This document shows, piece by piece, positions 9,819-19,158 of a stretch of 64,000 nt of DNA (position 1 is its first letter; every line of letters starts with the position of its first letter). Source of the stretch: Martelella radicis. GTDB taxonomy: Bacteria > Pseudomonadota > Alphaproteobacteria > Rhizobiales > Rhizobiaceae. The position numbers were made by a program, and so were the translations under genes. The notes beneath the pieces are model-generated. The model saw nothing but the letters and a program-made list of their open reading frames with translations. It did no database searches and was not told the origin of the DNA. The DNA lies in NCBI RefSeq assembly GCF_014196625.1, contig NZ_JACIDZ010000002.1, positions 248,001 through 312,000 of the forward strand, read 5' to 3'.

Positions 9819-10649
9819 TCACAACGCCGCAAAAAGCCCGTCGGCATCGTCGGTGGTGATCTGGTCGGCCTTCAGCGCCAGAAGCCGTTCGGCCAGGGCG
9901 AGGCTTTCCGAGTCGCTGCCCGTGATGGTCCAGGCGTCGACCGTCTTTCCGGCCGCATGGAAGGCGGCGATCATGTCGAAACCGGCGTCCGCCGCCGCGA
10001 GAACTAGTTCGTAGTGCAGGTAGAGCATCCGCGCTTCAGGCGCGGTCTGAAGCGCTTCGGCGACGAACTCGGCATAACGCCCGTTTGCCATCACCCGCTC
10101 CATCGCCCCGTCAAGGCAGGGATCATAGCCGGTGGCAAGCCCGGGCACGGCATCGGAAAGGCGCTTCACCGCAGCCGCATCGCCGCCCGACAGGATCATG
10201 TGGCGCGCGACCGGGCGGGCGGTTTCGGCAAAGCGGGCAATGCTGTCCGGTGAAAAGGCGGAAAGACTTTCCTTGAGATCGAGCTGCAGGACCGCCGCCT
10301 CATCCGCCCCGGCCTCGCGCACCAGCCGCGCCAGGTCCTCGAACAGCATCACGCTTTCACCGGTATCGCGCCCGTCCGGGTCAAGAAGGCAGGCGGCGCG
10401 GACCTGATCGGCGGTCGCCCTTGCGACCGGGCCGACCCCGGTCGTCGACTGTTCCAGCAATTCGTCATGCAGAACCGCAAGCGCGCCGTCGGCGGTCAGT
10501 AGCAGGTCGATCTCGCTGCTGGCGCCGGCCTTCAGGCCCTCGGCGATGCGCGCGCGCGAAAATGCGGTGTCCTGAGGAAAGCGCCGGCCGCGATGCCACT
10601 TCAGGGCCGTGCGGTGACCGTTGCGGATGATGGCGACGGGTGCGGTCAT
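9819..10649 (-). CDS. Glycerophosphodiester phosphodiesterase-like protein
   Basis: A 276-residue TIM-barrel protein of the GDPD family. The catalytic set is recognisable: H19-R20-G, then E46-x-D48 and H61-D62, plus QLDLKE further on. The usual PENT motif after the first His is replaced by PQDT. There is no signal peptide, so it probably acts on cytoplasmic glycerophosphodiesters. The ATG at 10649 lies 2 nt from the ispA stop at 10652, implying co-transcription from ispA. Confidence 0.78.
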   Translation of the reverse strand: MTAPVAIIRNGHRTALKWHRGRRFPQDTAFSRARIAEGLKAGASSEIDLLLTADGALAVLHDELLEQSTTGVGPVARATADQVRAACLLDPDGRDTGESVMLFEDLARLVREAGADEAAVLQLDLKESLSAFSPDSIARFAETARPVARHMILSGGDAAAVKRLSDAVPGLATGYDPCLDGAMERVMANGRYAEFVAEALQTAPEARMLYLHYELVLAAADAGFDMIAAFHAAGKTVDAWTITGSDSESLALAERLLALKADQITTDDADGLFAAL

Positions 10650-10651
10650 GC

Positions 10652-11560
10652 TCAGTTCTTCCGTCTGGCGACAAAATGAGCCGCCTCCACCAGCGTCTCG
10701 GCCTTTGCGCCGAAAGGAGACAGCAAGCTCTCGGCCTCTGCCACCAGTTCGCCGAGCCGCCTTTCCGCCCATTCCGGCCCGTGAAGCGCCACCAGCGTAC
10801 CTTTGCCGCGCCCGGCATCCTTGCCGGTCGCCTTGCCCATCGTCTCGGCGTCCGCCGTCAGGTCCAGAAGGTCATCGGCAAGCTGGAAGGCAAGGCCGAT
10901 CACCGCGCCATAGTGGTGAAGCCTCCTGCGCTCGTCCTCGCCCGCGCCGGCGATCACCGCGCCCGCTTCCGCGCCGAAGCGGATCAGCGCGCCGGTCTTC
11001 ATCGCCTGCAGCGTGATGATGCCGTCCTCGTCGGGCGGTGATTTCTCCGCCGCCAGATCCAGCGCCTGACCGCCCGCCATGCCGCCGATGCCGGCCGCAC
11101 GCGAAAGCGCGGCAACGAGCCTCAGCCGGGCCTCGGGGGAAAGCGCGGTCTCATCGTCGGCAATGATATCGAAGGCGAGCGTCAGCAGGCTGTCGCCGGC
11201 GAGGATCGCGCTTGCCTCGTCATAGGCCTTGTGCACGGTCGGTCGACCGCGCCTCAGATCATCATCGTCCATGGCCGGCAGGTCGTCATGGATCAGCGAA
11301 TAGCAATGGATGCATTCCAACGCCGCGCCGACCCTGAGCGCGGCCTCTTCCGGACCATCGAAGAGCCGCGTGCTTTCGATCACCAGAAACGGGCGGAAGC
11401 GCTTGCCGCCGTTCAGCACGCCGTGGCGGATCGCCGCCATCAGCGTCGGCGGTCGCGCGGTTTCCCCTGCACGCGGATCGGGGCCGAGAAGCGCTTCGAG
11501 GCAGGCTTCGACGCGGGCGCGCGCATCATCAAGACGGTCGGTGAAAAACGGTGCGGTCAT
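10652..11560 (-). CDS. ispA: Polyprenyl synthetase, farnesyl diphosphate synthase type
   Basis: A 302-residue short-chain trans-prenyl diphosphate synthase. The first Asp-rich motif is HDDLPAMDDDD (91-101) and the second is FQLADDLLD near 230. GGKRFRP near 51 and the KTGALI segment are typical. Length and a short FARM without bulky insertions fit farnesyl/geranyl diphosphate synthase supplying isoprenoid precursors; exact chain length is not proven. The ATG at 11560 (MTAPFF) was chosen over an upstream extension. Confidence 0.88.
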   Translation of the reverse strand: MTAPFFTDRLDDARARVEACLEALLGPDPRAGETARPPTLMAAIRHGVLNGGKRFRPFLVIESTRLFDGPEEAALRVGAALECIHCYSLIHDDLPAMDDDDLRRGRPTVHKAYDEASAILAGDSLLTLAFDIIADDETALSPEARLRLVAALSRAAGIGGMAGGQALDLAAEKSPPDEDGIITLQAMKTGALIRFGAEAGAVIAGAGEDERRRLHHYGAVIGLAFQLADDLLDLTADAETMGKATGKDAGRGKGTLVALHGPEWAERRLGELVAEAESLLSPFGAKAETLVEAAHFVARRKN

Positions 11561-11682
11561 GCGCTTGTCTTGGCATGCCGCCCGGCGCCATTCAAGCCGC
11601 AATGATCAAGCCGCTGCCTTCTTTTCAAGCCAGCCGTTTTCGCGCTATGGAGAGAGGAGCATTCATGAGGACTGGTTGATAT

Positions 11683-12405
11683 ATGGGCGAGAGGCCGGAG
11701 TTTGACGACGAAGAGGAGGCACCGCGAAAGGGCCTTTTCCGCCGGTGGCTCCGTATCGCGCTCCTTGCGCTCGCGGTTTTCGTGCTGCTGCCCTATCTGT
11801 TCCTGCCGCTTTACCGCCCGGCCTTCGTCCACCCGGTGTCGACGCTGATGATGACGCGGACACTGACCGGCTATGACCGGCAATGGGTCGCCTTCGACGA
11901 CATCGCGCCGGTTCTGGTGCAATCGGTGCTGATGTCGGAGGACGGGCAGTTCTGCAATCACTACGGCATCGACTGGCGCGAGTACAAGGCCGTGATCGAG
12001 GATGCGCTTTCCGGCGAGAAGACGCGCGGTGCCAGCACCATTCCCATGCAGACGGTGAAGAACCTGTTCCTCTGGAACGGCCGCTCCTATGTGCGCAAGG
12101 TCCTGGAACTGCCGCTCGCCGTTGCCGCCGATGCCTTCTGGTCGAAGGAGCGGATGATGGAGATCTATCTCAACATCGCCCAGTGGGGCCCGGAAACCTT
12201 CGGCATCGAGGCGGCCGCGCGCGAGCAGTTCGGCGTCCCCGCCTCCGACCTTTCGCGCCGTCAGGCGGCGCTCCTTGCCGTATCCCTGCCGAACCCCACG
12301 GGCAGGCAGGCGGCAGCCCCGAGCGCCCACATGAACCGGCTCGCCGACCGGGTGGAGCGTCTGGCCGCCCGCTCCGGCGCCTATATAAACTGCCTTTATG
12401 ACTGA
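11683..12405 (+). CDS. mtgA: Monofunctional peptidoglycan glycosyltransferase
   Basis: A 240-residue GT51 enzyme that polymerises lipid II into glycan strands at the outer face of the inner membrane. It has a cytoplasmic N-terminus, one membrane segment (about 23-43), and the GT51 motifs SEDGQFCNHYGID (catalytic Glu86), GASTIPMQTVKNLF and KERMMEIYLN. No transpeptidase domain, and the length is normal for MtgA. It is divergent from ispA. Confidence 0.93.
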   Translation: MGERPEFDDEEEAPRKGLFRRWLRIALLALAVFVLLPYLFLPLYRPAFVHPVSTLMMTRTLTGYDRQWVAFDDIAPVLVQSVLMSEDGQFCNHYGIDWREYKAVIEDALSGEKTRGASTIPMQTVKNLFLWNGRSYVRKVLELPLAVAADAFWSKERMMEIYLNIAQWGPETFGIEAAAREQFGVPASDLSRRQAALLAVSLPNPTGRQAAAPSAHMNRLADRVERLAARSGAYINCLYD

Positions 12406-12485
12406 TATCCGAGAAATCCATTGGCGTATTGCGCACGTTTAGGGTTAACTCCCGCAGCGGTTTAGTATCGAGAAGGATACCCTTG

Positions 12486-13133
12486 ATGAGCGATCTGACG
12501 CTTTATATCGGAAACAAGCGCTATTCGTCCTGGTCGCTGAGGCCATGGCTCGCCATGGAGGCCTCGGGCATTCCCTTCAAGGAAGTGCTGATCCCGTTCG
12601 ATTTTCCCGCCGGCAATCCGCGCTTCCGGGAGCTTTCGCCCGTCGGCATGGTGCCGGTTTTGCATCACGGCAAGGTGAGGATCTGGGAATCGCTCGCCAT
12701 CATCGAATATGTCGCCGAGCTATATCCGGAGGCGCAACTGTGGCCGGAAGACCGGATCGAACGCGCCGCCGCCCGCGCGCTGTCCGCCGAAATGCATGCC
12801 GGCTTCCGCGCGCTCCGCGGCGCCTGCCCGATGAATTTCGGCCGCAAACCGGCTCCGCTTGCCGTCGATGACGCCGTAAAGGCCGACGTTGCGCGGATCG
12901 AGACCATGTGGCGCGACGCGCTGGAGACGTCAGGCGGGCCCTTCCTGTTCGGCCATTTCACCGCCGCCGACGCCATGTATGCGCCGGTCGTCAACCGCTT
13001 CGAGATCTATGAACTGGCCGATTCGACGCCGACGCTTGCCTATATGAACGCGGTGAAAAGCCTGCCCGCCTTCCAGCGCTGGCGCGACGGGGCGCTGGCC
13101 GAAAGCTGGGTTGTTCCCGAAGACGAGGTGTGA
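12486..13133 (+). CDS. Glutathione S-transferase family protein
   Basis: A 215-residue GST. The N-terminal thioredoxin-like domain has YSSWSLRPWL, with a Ser in the catalytic region, the cis-Pro SPVGMVPVL, and the ESLAIIEYV glutathione-binding signature. An all-helical C-terminal domain follows with FGHFTAADAMY. Substrate unknown. AAGGA at 12473-12477 supports the ATG at 12486. Confidence 0.9.
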   Translation: MSDLTLYIGNKRYSSWSLRPWLAMEASGIPFKEVLIPFDFPAGNPRFRELSPVGMVPVLHHGKVRIWESLAIIEYVAELYPEAQLWPEDRIERAAARALSAEMHAGFRALRGACPMNFGRKPAPLAVDDAVKADVARIETMWRDALETSGGPFLFGHFTAADAMYAPVVNRFEIYELADSTPTLAYMNAVKSLPAFQRWRDGALAESWVVPEDEV

Positions 13134-13178
13134 GAAGAAGGCTTCCTGCCGCATGAGTCAAAAAAATGCCGCAGGGAC

Positions 13179-13207
13179 TGGTCAAACGGGCGCAAGACCT
13201 GTATAAG
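13179..13207 (+). promoter_or_regulatory. Candidate promoter for rpmF
   Basis: TATAAG at 13202-13207 followed by CGCGCC, preceded by TGGTCA at 13179-13184 with a 17-nt spacer. The -10/discriminator block is identical to the one before rpmI (1720). Confidence 0.35.
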
Positions 13208-13293
13208 CGCGCCAAATTTCATGAATTTCGAGGCTGAAATCGCGGTGGTTAACCCCGCCGGTGACCGAGCCTTGCCGAAACTGGAGTAGTCCA

Positions 13294-13476
13294 ATGGCTG
13301 TACCGAAAAGAAAAACGACCCCGTCCAAGCGCGGTATGCGCCGTGCTGCAGACGCTCTGAAGAACCCGACCTATGTCGAGGACAAGAATTCCGGCGAACT
13401 GCGCCGCCCGCACCATATCGATCTGAAGACCGGCATGTATCGCGGCCGCCAGGTTCTGACGCCGAAGGAAGCCTGA
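13294..13476 (+). CDS. rpmF: 50S ribosomal protein L32
   Basis: A 60-residue basic protein opening [17 protein letters not shown] with [10 protein letters not shown] near the end, as in alphaproteobacterial L32. It lacks the zinc-binding Cys set of some L32 versions. GGAG at 13283-13286 supports the ATG. It is monocistronic, with its own terminator. Confidence 0.96.
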   Translation: MAVPKRKTTPSKRGMRRAADALKNPTYVEDKNSGELRRPHHIDLKTGMYRGRQVLTPKEA

Positions 13477-13498
13477 TCGGTTTCTTGCAGACCTTATG

Positions 13499-13529
13499 AA
13501 AAAGCCGCCCCTCGGGGCGGCTTTTTTTG
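13499..13529 (+). terminator. Terminator after rpmF
   Basis: GCCGCCC/GGGCGGC stem with CTCG loop, flanked by A's on the left and seven T's on the right, so it could work in both directions (also for the convergent PIN gene). Confidence 0.85.
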
Positions 13530-13550
13530 TTTTTCCTGGAAAGGAGGCGT

Positions 13551-14162
13551 CTATCTACTAAAATCAATTGGTGTTTGCCGTAATATCGGCCTCGCCCGAT
13601 GAAGATTCACGAGCGCGACGACATCAGGGTCATTTCTTTGTCTGTCAGCATATCGCTCCAAATCCAAGATGGGTAAAGACTTTTCGTCAACATCTGTCTC
13701 GAAACTAGTTTCGGATTTATTGTCGAATGTTAGAAACTCCAGATCAGGCACCTTGTGCGCCTCTTTTACCCAAAGCGCCGAAGCAAGGTGAATGGCGTCC
13801 CCAAGGGTGAGACGACGGTTTTTCTCGTTGGGCATGGCGTTAGATCGACGCCATGCAATGTCGCGCATACGCGCCACGCGCAACATTACGTTGGGGTCTG
13901 GCGTTACTACGGTTCCTATGCCACGCACATAGCGAACAAATTCATCAAAATCTCCGAATCTTACCGGACGAAAACAACTCGGCCGTAGCTCGCCAAAAAG
14001 AACATGACTAATCCAAATCTTTCTCCGGGGAGTGGCTCCGGTCGCGTCCTCAAGAATCTGAGCTATATCCGCAGAGGACTCGCCAGAGTCATCATTCGCG
14101 AATCTGAGCAAAACATTGGTATCAATAAAATGATTGGTGCTATTGGAGATTCTTGTAGCCAA
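13551..14162 (-). CDS. PIN-domain protein
   Basis: A 203-residue PIN-like nuclease. All four acidic residues of the fold are visible: D14 in FIDTNVLL, E58 in FGELR, D122 in GDAIHLASA and D147 in FLTFDN. A C-terminal extension (about 155-203) goes beyond the usual VapC length. No ATG exists near the family start; TTG at 14162 is the best candidate and overlaps the upstream gene by 23 nt, suggesting coupled translation. It is paired with an unrecognised protein in DNA that is visibly more A/T-rich than the surroundings. An RNase-toxin or defence role is inferred. Confidence 0.8.
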   Translation of the reverse strand: MATRISNSTNHFIDTNVLLRFANDDSGESSADIAQILEDATGATPRRKIWISHVLFGELRPSCFRPVRFGDFDEFVRYVRGIGTVVTPDPNVMLRVARMRDIAWRRSNAMPNEKNRRLTLGDAIHLASALWVKEAHKVPDLEFLTFDNKSETSFETDVDEKSLPILDLERYADRQRNDPDVVALVNLHRARPILRQTPIDFSR

Positions 14163-14979
14163 TGTCCCAGCCGCTCATATATTTTTTGCCCGAAAGCGAA
14201 CCACGTAGATCGACAGATTTCTCTATAATAGGGATCTCCTCGATATGCGTTACCTCAATTCGCTCTGGCAGTTGGCTGTCGCCAGTGTAGATAGCTGTGC
14301 CGGTTACCGATACGCGCTTATTGCCGAACGGGTTGAATGCATTTTCACCTTTTGTGTGATCGAATACACACTCTATCTGGACTCCACCGCCGGGAAGAAC
14401 AAGGAAGCCTTTCCAAGCAGCGCCTCGATAGTCGATGCTACCCAGCCGACCATCGAATGAGCCAATTGCGCTTCCGGCAAAAAAAGGAGTCTGGAGACCA
14501 CCATCTTCTATCACAGGTCGAAGACGCTCTGCCTGCTTAGCAAAAAAAGCGTCTAGAGGAATGGTATCACTTTCGGATCCAAAGTATGCGATGGCTGGAT
14601 ACTTGGGATTGATCGCTTTACCTACGGCCATGATGGCTTTCGCCAGCCTCTTTCGTTCTACCGCCCGAACCCAGTCACTATGATAAACAGAACTCATGAC
14701 GCCCTTAACTTCAGCTATCGTTGGGGCAGAACTGTCTGCAAGCGTTCTTCTTTGCTCAACCACTCCAACTTCATTTGAGCCCATCGCTAGATGCGAAATG
14801 AAGAATTCACTTCTCTGCTTCTTGCTGTGCAGCTCCCTATTAGTCACATCAAGCGTATTGAATATAGCATTGAAAGTCTTCTGAAAAATGCGAGCAGGGA
14901 TTGGTCGTGCAGAATTTGCCGACTCATCTTCGGGCCGAATTACTATCCTGAGTTCGTCCACTCGCATCGACTTGTCCAT
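14140..14979 (-). CDS. Unrecognised protein paired with a PIN-domain gene
   Basis: A 279-residue soluble protein I cannot assign. It has no signal peptide or membrane segment. The C-terminal half looks like a small beta-barrel unit: GSFDGRLGSIDYRG, a Cys-containing IECVFDH strand, then GNKRVSVTGTAIYTG and RIEVTHIEEIP. The N-terminal half is mixed alpha/beta. GGAGG lies 5 nt before the ATG at 14979; an adjacent ATG at 14982 is less well spaced. It overlaps the PIN gene by 23 nt, so the two probably act together, the larger protein perhaps as antitoxin or target sensor (inference). The A/T-rich base use suggests transfer. Confidence 0.7.
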   Translation of the reverse strand: MDKSMRVDELRIVIRPEDESANSARPIPARIFQKTFNAIFNTLDVTNRELHSKKQRSEFFISHLAMGSNEVGVVEQRRTLADSSAPTIAEVKGVMSSVYHSDWVRAVERKRLAKAIMAVGKAINPKYPAIAYFGSESDTIPLDAFFAKQAERLRPVIEDGGLQTPFFAGSAIGSFDGRLGSIDYRGAAWKGFLVLPGGGVQIECVFDHTKGENAFNPFGNKRVSVTGTAIYTGDSQLPERIEVTHIEEIPIIEKSVDLRGSLSGKKYMSGWDIGYKNLQ

Positions 14980-15071
14980 CATTGCCTCCGTTCTTGAGAC
15001 TATCATTTGCCCCAAGACAGTAAATAAACAATTTGTCGGAATCAGGAAAAAATACCTATGATTCATACAAA

Positions 15072-15109
15072 CAAAAAAGCCCGCACACCGGACGAACCAG
15101 AATGCGGGC
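15072..15109 (-). terminator. Terminator after the GH94 phosphorylase gene
   Basis: Read on the minus strand, a 7-bp GCCCGCA/TGCGGGC stem is followed by TTTTTTG. It lies about 75 nt past the GH94 stop. Confidence 0.7.
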
Positions 15110-15184
15110 CAAATGAATGCGACGCACAAGGCGCGCGCATCGTAACGCGGGGCCGTGCGCCGATGCCGGCCCCTCGTATTCCTG

Positions 15185-17629
15185 TCAGCCGATCACGGCC
15201 TCGACCTTAACGGCGGTGACGCCCGCAGCCGGCGGGGCGATCAGATTGCCCTCGACCGGCGCACCGTCGATGGTCAGAGCCACGTCGTTGCCGGGACCCT
15301 TGCGGGTAACGGTGATGTCGTAGGTGACGCCGCGCCAGGTGCGCTTCACTGAAAAGCCGGTCCAGCGTTCCGGGATCACGGGCGCGACGCGCAGGCCCTC
15401 ATATTCCGGGCGAACGCCGAGGATGAACTGGGTGGCCGCATAGTAGTTCCAGGCCGCCGTCCCCGTCAGCCAGGAGTTCTTGGCCTCGCCGTGGCGGGTC
15501 GCATCACGGCCAGCGATCATCTGGGCGTAGACATAGGGCTCCAGCCGGTGCGTATCGGAAATGCCCTCGCGCGCTGAAGGATTGATGCGGGTGTAATAGT
15601 CAAACGCCGCATCGCCATTGCCAAGCACGGTCTCGCCGATCACCACCCAGGGATTGTTGTGGCAGAAGATGCCGGCATTTTCCTTGTAGCCCGGCGGATA
15701 GGTCGAGATCTCGCCGTATTCGATATAGTATTTGGTATAGGCAGGCTGCAGCACGACGATGCCATGCGGCGTCGCCAGATGTTTCGCCACCGAATCGAGC
15801 GCCTTGCGCGCCTTGCCGTCTTCCACGCCGACGCCTGCGAGCGTGCAGAAACCCTGGCTCTCGATATAGATCTTGCCTTCCGCGTTCTCCTTCGAGCCGA
15901 TCGGCCGGCCGAAATCGTCATAGGCGCGGATGAACCACTCGCCGTCCCAGCCATGTTCGCGGATCGTCGCATCCATGTCCTTCGACACCTTGGCGTAGAA
16001 GTCGGCGTCCTCGGCCTTGCCGGTCTCCTTCGCGATATCGGAAAGTTCCTTCGCCGAAAGCACCATCAGGCCGGCAATGAACACGCTTTCGGCAACCTTG
16101 CCATCCTTGCTGGTGGTCGTTTGAAAACTTTCGCCGGGCGTGTCGGAGAAGCAGTTGAGGTTGAGGCAGTCGTTCCAGTCGGCGCGCCCGATCAACGGCA
16201 GGCCGTGCGGGCCGATCCGATCCAGCGCATATTGCATGGAGCGCTGCAGATGAACATAAAGCGGCTCTTCCGTGTCGGGCTTGTTGTCGAACACGACCGG
16301 CTCCTCAAGGATCGAGAAATCGCCGGTTTCCTTGAGATAGGCGGCAACGCCAATAATCAGCCAGTGCGGATCATCGTTGAAGTCGCCGCCAATGTCGTTG
16401 TTGCCCTTTTTCGTCAGCGGCTGGTACTGGTGATAGGCGCCGCCGGAGGACAACTGCGTTGCGGCGATATCGAGAATGCGTTCGCGGGCGCGCGCCGGCA
16501 CCATATGGACGAAGCCAAGCAGGTCCTGGTTGGAATCGCGGAAGCCGAGGCCCCGGCCGATGCCGCTTTCAAACGAGGACGCCGAGCGCGACATGTTGAA
16601 CGTCGCCATGCACTGATAGGCGTTCCAGATATTGACCATGCGGTCGGTATGGATATCGGGCGTTTCGGCCTGATAGACCCCGAGCAGGTCGTCCCAGTGC
16701 TTGGCAAGCGCCGCAAAGGCCGCCTCCACGTTTTCGACGTCGAGATATTTGTCGATGACGGGTTTTACGGTCTTCTTGTTGATCGTCTGCGAACCGGGCG
16801 GATCGAATTTATCGTCCTTGTCGTTCTCGTGATAGCCGAGGACGAAGATCACCTGCCGGGTCTCGCCGGGCTGCAGCGTCATCTTGACGTGATGCGAACC
16901 CATCGGCGACCAGCCATGGGCAACCGAATTGCGCGACTTGCCTTCGGCAACGGCAATTGGCTTGTCCCAGCCGCGCCACGGGCCGAGGAAGTCCTCGCGG
17001 GCGGTATCAAAGCCGGCGAGTTCCTCCGAGCAGGCGAAATAGGCAAAGTGATTGCGGCGCTCGCGATATTCGGTCTTGTGGTAGATGACCTCGTCTTCCA
17101 CCTCGACCTGACCGGTCGACAGGTTGCGCTGGAAATTGCTCTGGTCGTCCAGCGCATCCCACAGGCAGAACTCAACCGAGGAAAACAGCGAGATATCGGC
17201 GGGCACGAGGCGCTCATTGGTGACGGTGAGCTGCCAGATTTCCAGCGTCTCGCCCAACGGCACGAAATAGCGGTTGGAGACGCGTATGCCGTTGCGCTTG
17301 GATCCGATCGTCGAATAGCCCATGCCGTGGCGGCAGGCAAAATCCTCGACCTCCGACTGGGTCGGCATCCAGGTCGGCGACCAGAAATCGCCATCCTCAT
17401 TGTCGCGGACATAGACGTAACGGCCGCCATTGTCATAAGGCACATTGTTGTAGCGGCCGCGGGTAAGGCGGCGCAGGCGCGCATCGCGATAATAGGAATA
17501 GCCGCCGGCGGTGCCCGACAGGATGCCGAAATAGCCCTCGCAGCCGATATAGTTGATCCACGGATAGGGCGTATCGGGGCGTGTGATCACATATTCGCGC
17601 GCGGCGTCGTCGAAAAAACCGTACTTCAT
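15185..17629 (-). CDS. GH94 disaccharide phosphorylase (cellobiose or cellobionate phosphorylase-like)
   Basis: An 814-residue inverting phosphorylase of glycoside hydrolase family 94. It opens [18 protein letters not shown] with the beta-sandwich substrate domain, followed by the (alpha/alpha)6 barrel with [14 protein letters not shown]. The [11 protein letters not shown] segment holds the catalytic acid Asp. The reaction is phosphorolysis of a beta-glucoside to glucose-1-phosphate plus the acceptor sugar. Full length; cytoplasmic. The divergent neighbour is a TRAP importer, which usually carries acids, so a cellobionate-type substrate is possible, but cellobiose or related sugars cannot be excluded. 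A LacI-like palindrome lies upstream. Confidence 0.9.
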   Translation of the reverse strand: MKYGFFDDAAREYVITRPDTPYPWINYIGCEGYFGILSGTAGGYSYYRDARLRRLTRGRYNNVPYDNGGRYVYVRDNEDGDFWSPTWMPTQSEVEDFACRHGMGYSTIGSKRNGIRVSNRYFVPLGETLEIWQLTVTNERLVPADISLFSSVEFCLWDALDDQSNFQRNLSTGQVEVEDEVIYHKTEYRERRNHFAYFACSEELAGFDTAREDFLGPWRGWDKPIAVAEGKSRNSVAHGWSPMGSHHVKMTLQPGETRQVIFVLGYHENDKDDKFDPPGSQTINKKTVKPVIDKYLDVENVEAAFAALAKHWDDLLGVYQAETPDIHTDRMVNIWNAYQCMATFNMSRSASSFESGIGRGLGFRDSNQDLLGFVHMVPARARERILDIAATQLSSGGAYHQYQPLTKKGNNDIGGDFNDDPHWLIIGVAAYLKETGDFSILEEPVVFDNKPDTEEPLYVHLQRSMQYALDRIGPHGLPLIGRADWNDCLNLNCFSDTPGESFQTTTSKDGKVAESVFIAGLMVLSAKELSDIAKETGKAEDADFYAKVSKDMDATIREHGWDGEWFIRAYDDFGRPIGSKENAEGKIYIESQGFCTLAGVGVEDGKARKALDSVAKHLATPHGIVVLQPAYTKYYIEYGEISTYPPGYKENAGIFCHNNPWVVIGETVLGNGDAAFDYYTRINPSAREGISDTHRLEPYVYAQMIAGRDATRHGEAKNSWLTGTAAWNYYAATQFILGVRPEYEGLRVAPVIPERWTGFSVKRTWRGVTYDITVTRKGPGNDVALTIDGAPVEGNLIAPPAAGVTAVKVEAVIG

Positions 17630-17770
17630 TTTTGAAATCCCATCCTTGGTAAAGGCGCCCCGTATCGTTTCAGGTCAGGCTACCCTCATTCCTCCAGCGC
17701 AGATGTCCTAGCACAGAAAATCGAACTCCAAAAGCCGGATACTGCGATTCATGGCATTTTTTGGCACTCC

Positions 17771-17780
17771 AAAGCGCTTT
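17771..17780. promoter_or_regulatory. LacI-family-like palindrome AAAGCGCTTT
   Basis: A perfect 10-bp palindrome with central CGCG-like symmetry, 142 bp upstream of the GH94 start. AAAGCGCTTT cores are typical of LacI-family sugar repressor operators. No LacI-family gene is in the window, so any regulator is elsewhere. Confidence 0.4.
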
Positions 17781-17891
17781 AAACGAGCGATATCTGTTTA
17801 TTTGGCTATATCTTGCCGTCGCATGTAGGGGCGAATTTCCTGCCCAAAGCGGCACCAATCGGGATAAGATCGAGCGAATTTCCGCAACAAT

Positions 17892-17905
17892 CTGTAACGT
17901 TACAG
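17892..17905. promoter_or_regulatory. Palindrome CTGTAACGTTACAG
   Basis: A perfect 14-bp palindrome, 237 bp before the TRAP dctP start and 263 bp before GH94. TGTAACGTTACA-type sites are common for LacI/GntR-type regulators of sugar-acid genes; the regulator is unknown. Confidence 0.45.
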
Positions 17906-18141
17906 CCTTGATGTTGACAGCAATCTCTCGTGATTTCCGGGAACCCGCCGCATGGGACGAGCCATGATCGCTCCCGCCGCCGCCCTTATCGGCAGCGCAC
18001 CCTGTTGCAAAACCTCTCCTGACCTTTGCCAAAGCGCAGGTCCGGAGGCGTCTCGGGGCGCTTTCCTGATTGACAATCGAAGCCGGCTTGGTCCAGCTTC
18101 TTCGCAACCGCAAAGTCCTGAAAAACCATGAGTGGGGAAAC

Positions 18142-19158
18142 ATGAAGACCATGCTGAAATCGGCGACCGTGCTCGCGGGCGCGCTGTTCATGAGCCAGGC
18201 GGCAAGCGCCGAAACGCTGACGGTGGCCAACTGGCTGCCGCCGTCGCACCCGCTGGTTGCCGATGTGATCGCGCCGTTCGCCGCTTCGATTTCCGAGGCA
18301 ACCGACGGCCGGGTGACTGCCAATATCCTGCCGGCGCCGCTCGGCCCACCGCCGGCCCAGTATGACCTCGCCGTCAACAGCGTCGCCGACATCACCTTCG
18401 GCGTGCAGGGCTACAATCCGGGTCGTTTCCGCACCACGAACATCGCCGAAATCCCGTTCTGGGGCGACACGGCGGAGGAAACCTCGGTCGCCTACTGGCG
18501 CACCTGGGACAGCCTGCTGAAGGAAGCCGGCGAATATGACGACGTGCATGTGCTCGCCGTCTTCACCCACGGCCCCGGCCAGGTCTTCATGAAGGGCGGA
18601 GATCTTTCCGAACTTTCGACGATCGACGGCGCCAAGATCCGCGTCGGCGGCGGCATTGTCCACGAACTGGTGAGCGCGCTCGGCGGCGTGCCGGTCGAAG
18701 GCCCCTCCTCGCAGACCTACGAACTGCTGTCGCAGGGCGTCGCCGACGGCATCACCTTTCCCTACGAATCCGTCAACTTCTTCGGGCTGACGGATCTGGT
18801 CGACCAGGCGATGGTGATCCCCGGCGGGCTCTACAACACCTCCTTCTTCGTGGTGATGAACAAGGACACCTGGGAAGGGCTCTCGGCCGAAGACCAGGCC
18901 GCGATCGACAGCGTCTCCGGCGAGGCGCTGGCGCGGCTTGCGGGCAAGGCCTGGGACGCGGCTGACGCGGCTGGTTTCGAGGCCATGCAGGGCAAGGTGA
19001 CCTTCCACGACGCAACGCCCGAACAGGTTGACGAGATCAGCCAGAAGGTCGCGCCCGTGGTCGAAGCCAAGCTCGCCGAGGTCGATGCCGCCGGCATTCC
19101 CTCCGACAAGGCCGTTGCGATGATGAAGGAAAACATCGAAGCATTGCAGACTGAATGA
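18142..19158 (+). CDS. TRAP transporter substrate-binding protein (DctP family)
   Basis: A 338-residue periplasmic solute-binding protein. Signal peptide about 1-23, ending AASA before ETLTVANW. WLPPSHPL, KIRVGGGIVHELVSALGGVPV (with the DctP-type Arg) and YNTSFFVVMNKDTWEGLS match the family. It binds an organic acid; the ligand is unknown. GGGGA precedes the ATG at 18142. It leads an operon with the small and large permease genes, overlapping the next gene by 4 nt. Confidence 0.93.
   Translation: MKTMLKSATVLAGALFMSQAASAETLTVANWLPPSHPLVADVIAPFAASISEATDGRVTANILPAPLGPPPAQYDLAVNSVADITFGVQGYNPGRFRTTNIAEIPFWGDTAEETSVAYWRTWDSLLKEAGEYDDVHVLAVFTHGPGQVFMKGGDLSELSTIDGAKIRVGGGIVHELVSALGGVPVEGPSSQTYELLSQGVADGITFPYESVNFFGLTDLVDQAMVIPGGLYNTSFFVVMNKDTWEGLSAEDQAAIDSVSGEALARLAGKAWDAADAAGFEAMQGKVTFHDATPEQVDEISQKVAPVVEAKLAEVDAAGIPSDKAVAMMKENIEALQTE

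Larger units (their letters stand above)
17630..18141. other. Divergent promoter region between GH94 and TRAP genes
   Basis: 512 bp without a supportable gene. It contains two perfect palindromes (17771-17780 and 17892-17905), listed separately, and must carry both divergent promoters. Confidence 0.6.

Noticed and set aside
15659-17635. A 658-codon open frame opposite the GH94 gene
   Set aside because: The minus-strand frame encodes a complete phosphorylase; this is its shadow.
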